Source of the DNA: Meghimatium bilineatum
Lineage: Eukaryota > Mollusca > Gastropoda > Stylommatophora > Philomycidae
NCBI GenBank assembly: GCA_034231615.1
Contig: CM067309.1
Span: 30,459,860-30,523,859, forward strand
DNA: 64,000 bases
Direction of reading: 5' to 3'
Shown: piece after piece, positions 62,396 through 64,000 of the stretch
Numbering within the stretch: the stretch's first letter is position 1
Layout: each line of letters starts with the position of its first letter
The notes under the pieces: model-generated
The model's input: the letters and a program-made list of their open reading frames with translations, nothing else
Database searches by the model: none
Told to the model about the DNA's origin: nothing
Position numbers and translations under genes: made by a program

Positions 62396-63180
62396 ATCAT
62401 CATCAAGTGCCGTCTCCGCAACGAAGGTTGGCTGCAACGTATCTCCAACATCCCCTGTCTCTTGTCTTGGTGGTTTACTCTGCTAGACTGTAATCTGTCC
62501 ATCGTGTGATGGTGCTCTCCCACTAGAATCTCTGCCTACCTCTTGCTCGCTTCCCTTTGACTTTACCCTCAAGTAAGGTCTTCAATAAGGTATCATGTCT
62601 TTTAATGTGTCCAAAATGTTTTATTTGCCCGATCTTTATTTCTCTTAGTAGTTCTTTCTTCATATTAAGTGTCTTTAGCACCTCTTTATTTGTTTCCTTC
62701 TCTTTCCATGATGTTCCCCCTATTCTTCTATATACTCACATCTCAAAGGCATCAATTCTGTCTTCTAATTGTTTATGTAGTGTCCATGTTTCTGAGCCAT
62801 ACATTAATATGGAATAGATGTAGCATTTTATAATTCTTATTTTTAAAGTATTTGTAATTAGTTTATATGTTTTATATTTTCCGCATGTCATTAAAAGTAC
62901 TTTTAGCCATTTCTATTTTCCTTTTAACTTATGTTTCACATCTGCCATCATTTGTGACTATGTGTCCAAGATATTGATACTGTTTTACTTGCTGCAGTTT
63001 CTCTCCATGTATGTTTATGTTTAGCTTTTGTTCTTCTGTGTCTTTGCTGATTATCATGTTTTTTTTAAATTTTGGATATTTATATCCAACCCATATTGAT
63101 TACTTGATTTATTGACTTGATCTATTAGTCTTTGTAGTTCATGTTCACTTTCTACTAAAGTTCCTTGCTATAGTTCTACT
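62396..63180 (-). mobile_element. LINE-I 3' half
   Basis: On the minus strand: MIISKDTEEQKLNINIHGEK, VKQYQYLGHIVTNDGRCET, LMYGSETWTLHKQLEDRIDA, GTSWKEKETNKEVLKTLNMK, IKHFGHIKRHDTLLKTLLEG, KVKGKRARGRQRF, stop, WESTITRWTDYSLAE, VAANLRCGDGT. The frame is broken several times. The tail is TGATGATGATGATG. Its last 85 codons match 39762-40025. Confidence 0.92.
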
Positions 63181-63254
63181 CAAATGAGTTCAAGCGCTAG
63201 TCTTATATTCATATATGAACAAACAAGGAATGAATTAAAAGGAAGACGTCAACT

Positions 63255-63555
63255 AGAGGTGCACAACCAGAGGTGCACAACCAGAGGTGCACATGCAGAA
63301 ATGAACAAGCAGAGGTGCACAACCAGAGGTGCACAACCAGAGGTGCACATGCAGAAGTGCACAAGCAGAGGTCACAACCAGAGGTGCACAACCAGAGGTG
63401 TACAACCAGAGGTGCACAAGCAGAAGTGCACAACCAGAGGTGCACAACCAGAAGTGCACAAGCAGAAGTGCACAAGCAGAGGTGCACAACCAGAGGTGCA
63501 CAACCAGAAGTGCACAAGCAGAAGTGCACAACCAGAAGTGCACAACCAGAGGTGG
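63255..63555. repeat. Minisatellite, 14-bp unit, about 22 copies
   Basis: Units AGGTGCACAACCAG and AAGTGCACAAGCAG alternate, with a 13-bp copy (AGGTCACAACCAG) at 63368 and GTGCACATGCAG variants. The overlapping ORFs of 63-141 codons on both strands are artefacts. Confidence 0.95.
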
Positions 63556-63654
63556 ATAACCATATTGAGTCGGCATGACGGATATAGTTTATCTTCTTCA
63601 GTGTGGTGACATGGCTCTAAACAGGAGCAAAGAATTGAACTCTGTTATTATCTA

Positions 63655-63842
63655 ACATGTATGTCGTAAGAAGCGACTAAAGGGGTTCTGACGTAATTTT
63701 CCATACCATTGAGGGTCTAAAATTATTCAGAAAATATGATGAAGTCGGATGTGTCAGTCTTCATGTCACAGATATCGCAGCGAGGACTTCTGGATCAATA
63801 GTCAACCAATCAACCAGAACGAAGAAGAAGAGGAAGAAGGCG
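63655..63842 (+). mobile_element. Diverged SINE-A with (GAA)n tail
   Basis: In plus orientation: ATGTCGTAAGAAGCGACTAA AGGGG, ATGATGAAGTCGGATGTGTC, ACAGATATCGCAGCGAGG, then AACGAAGAAGAAGAGGAAGA AGG. The tail at the 3' end confirms the orientation assigned to the family. The middle is diverged and shortened. Confidence 0.78.
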
Positions 63843-63896
63843 AGCTTTTGGTGCGTTAAATGGTGGAAACAAGTTTTTCAAAAATTCCATTGAAGC

Positions 63897-64000
63897 TCAG
63901 GTTAGTGTTATCATAGCTCAGGGTATTGTTATCATAGCTCAAGGTATTGTTATCATAGCTTAGGGTATTGTTATCATAGCTCAAGGTATTGTTATCATAG
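63897..64000. repeat. Tandem repeat, 20-bp unit, cut by window end
   Basis: At least five copies of GGTATTGTTATCATAGCTCA, differing at one or two positions (TAGGG, AAGG). It continues past the window. Confidence 0.93.

Noticed and set aside
1-64000. LTR retrotransposon or integrated virus
   Set aside because: I saw no long terminal direct repeats, no gag/protease/integrase motifs and no envelope-like ORF; all RT fragments have non-LTR motifs and tails.

Overview
Non-coding, repeat-dominated nuclear DNA from a eukaryote, almost certainly an invertebrate animal. A lophotrochozoan such as a mollusc fits best, judged only from the general character of the LINE and SINE fragments and the very heavy minisatellite load, so the taxonomic guess is weak. 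I find no intact host gene, no rRNA or tRNA gene, no CRISPR array and nothing bacterial. By hand tally about 23 kb, roughly a third of the window, is tandem repeat with units of 11 to 65 bp. Most recognisable coding sequence is decayed non-LTR retrotransposon (LINE), nearly always the 3' end: the last third of the reverse transcriptase (RT) ORF plus a short tail.

Layout. 0-6 kb: minisatellites, a Jockey-like RT/RNase H relic, and two LINE 3' ends on the minus strand separated by (TA)n. 6-7 kb: a palindrome-family arm and a hAT-type MITE. 7-16 kb: a chain of minisatellites (units 42, 35, 24, 34-39, 24 and 32 bp). 16-24 kb: LINE- and SINE-seeded arrays, a 59-bp array and a 42-bp array with 210-bp higher-order repeats. 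24-36 kb: LINE, SINE and foldback insertions, several with readable target-site duplications (TSDs). 36-43 kb: more LINE fragments and minisatellites. 43.2-46.1 kb: a large inverted repeat whose arms are tandem arrays. 46-52 kb: six or seven LINE 3' ends in both orientations. 52-58 kb: SINE copies, a 32-bp array and a 2.3-kb 18-bp array. 58-64 kb: an internally deleted Jockey-like LINE, further LINE fragments and short arrays.

Main point of interest. At least seven minisatellites begin or end inside a recognisable transposable element, and their unit is a stretch of that element. Five to six units are LINE codons (near 1.2, 16.1, 23.8, 33.5, 43.9, 46.2 and 48.1 kb, of which 1.2 and 43.9 kb are less certain) and one is part of a SINE (19.3 kb). 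Some keep the reading frame (30-, 42- and 54-bp units). Conversely, SINEs and LINE ends have inserted into existing minisatellites (5.46, 24.97, 31.68 and 39.05 kb). The window therefore looks like a record of two linked processes: transposon copies seeding tandem arrays, and arrays receiving new insertions. No host gene network can be described.

Family labels used below are local to this annotation. SINE-A is about 285 bp with a (GAA)n tail. SINE-B is about 332 bp with an AAACAAACA tail. LINE-E to LINE-I and the C2H2-LINE are distinguished by their 3' coding ends.
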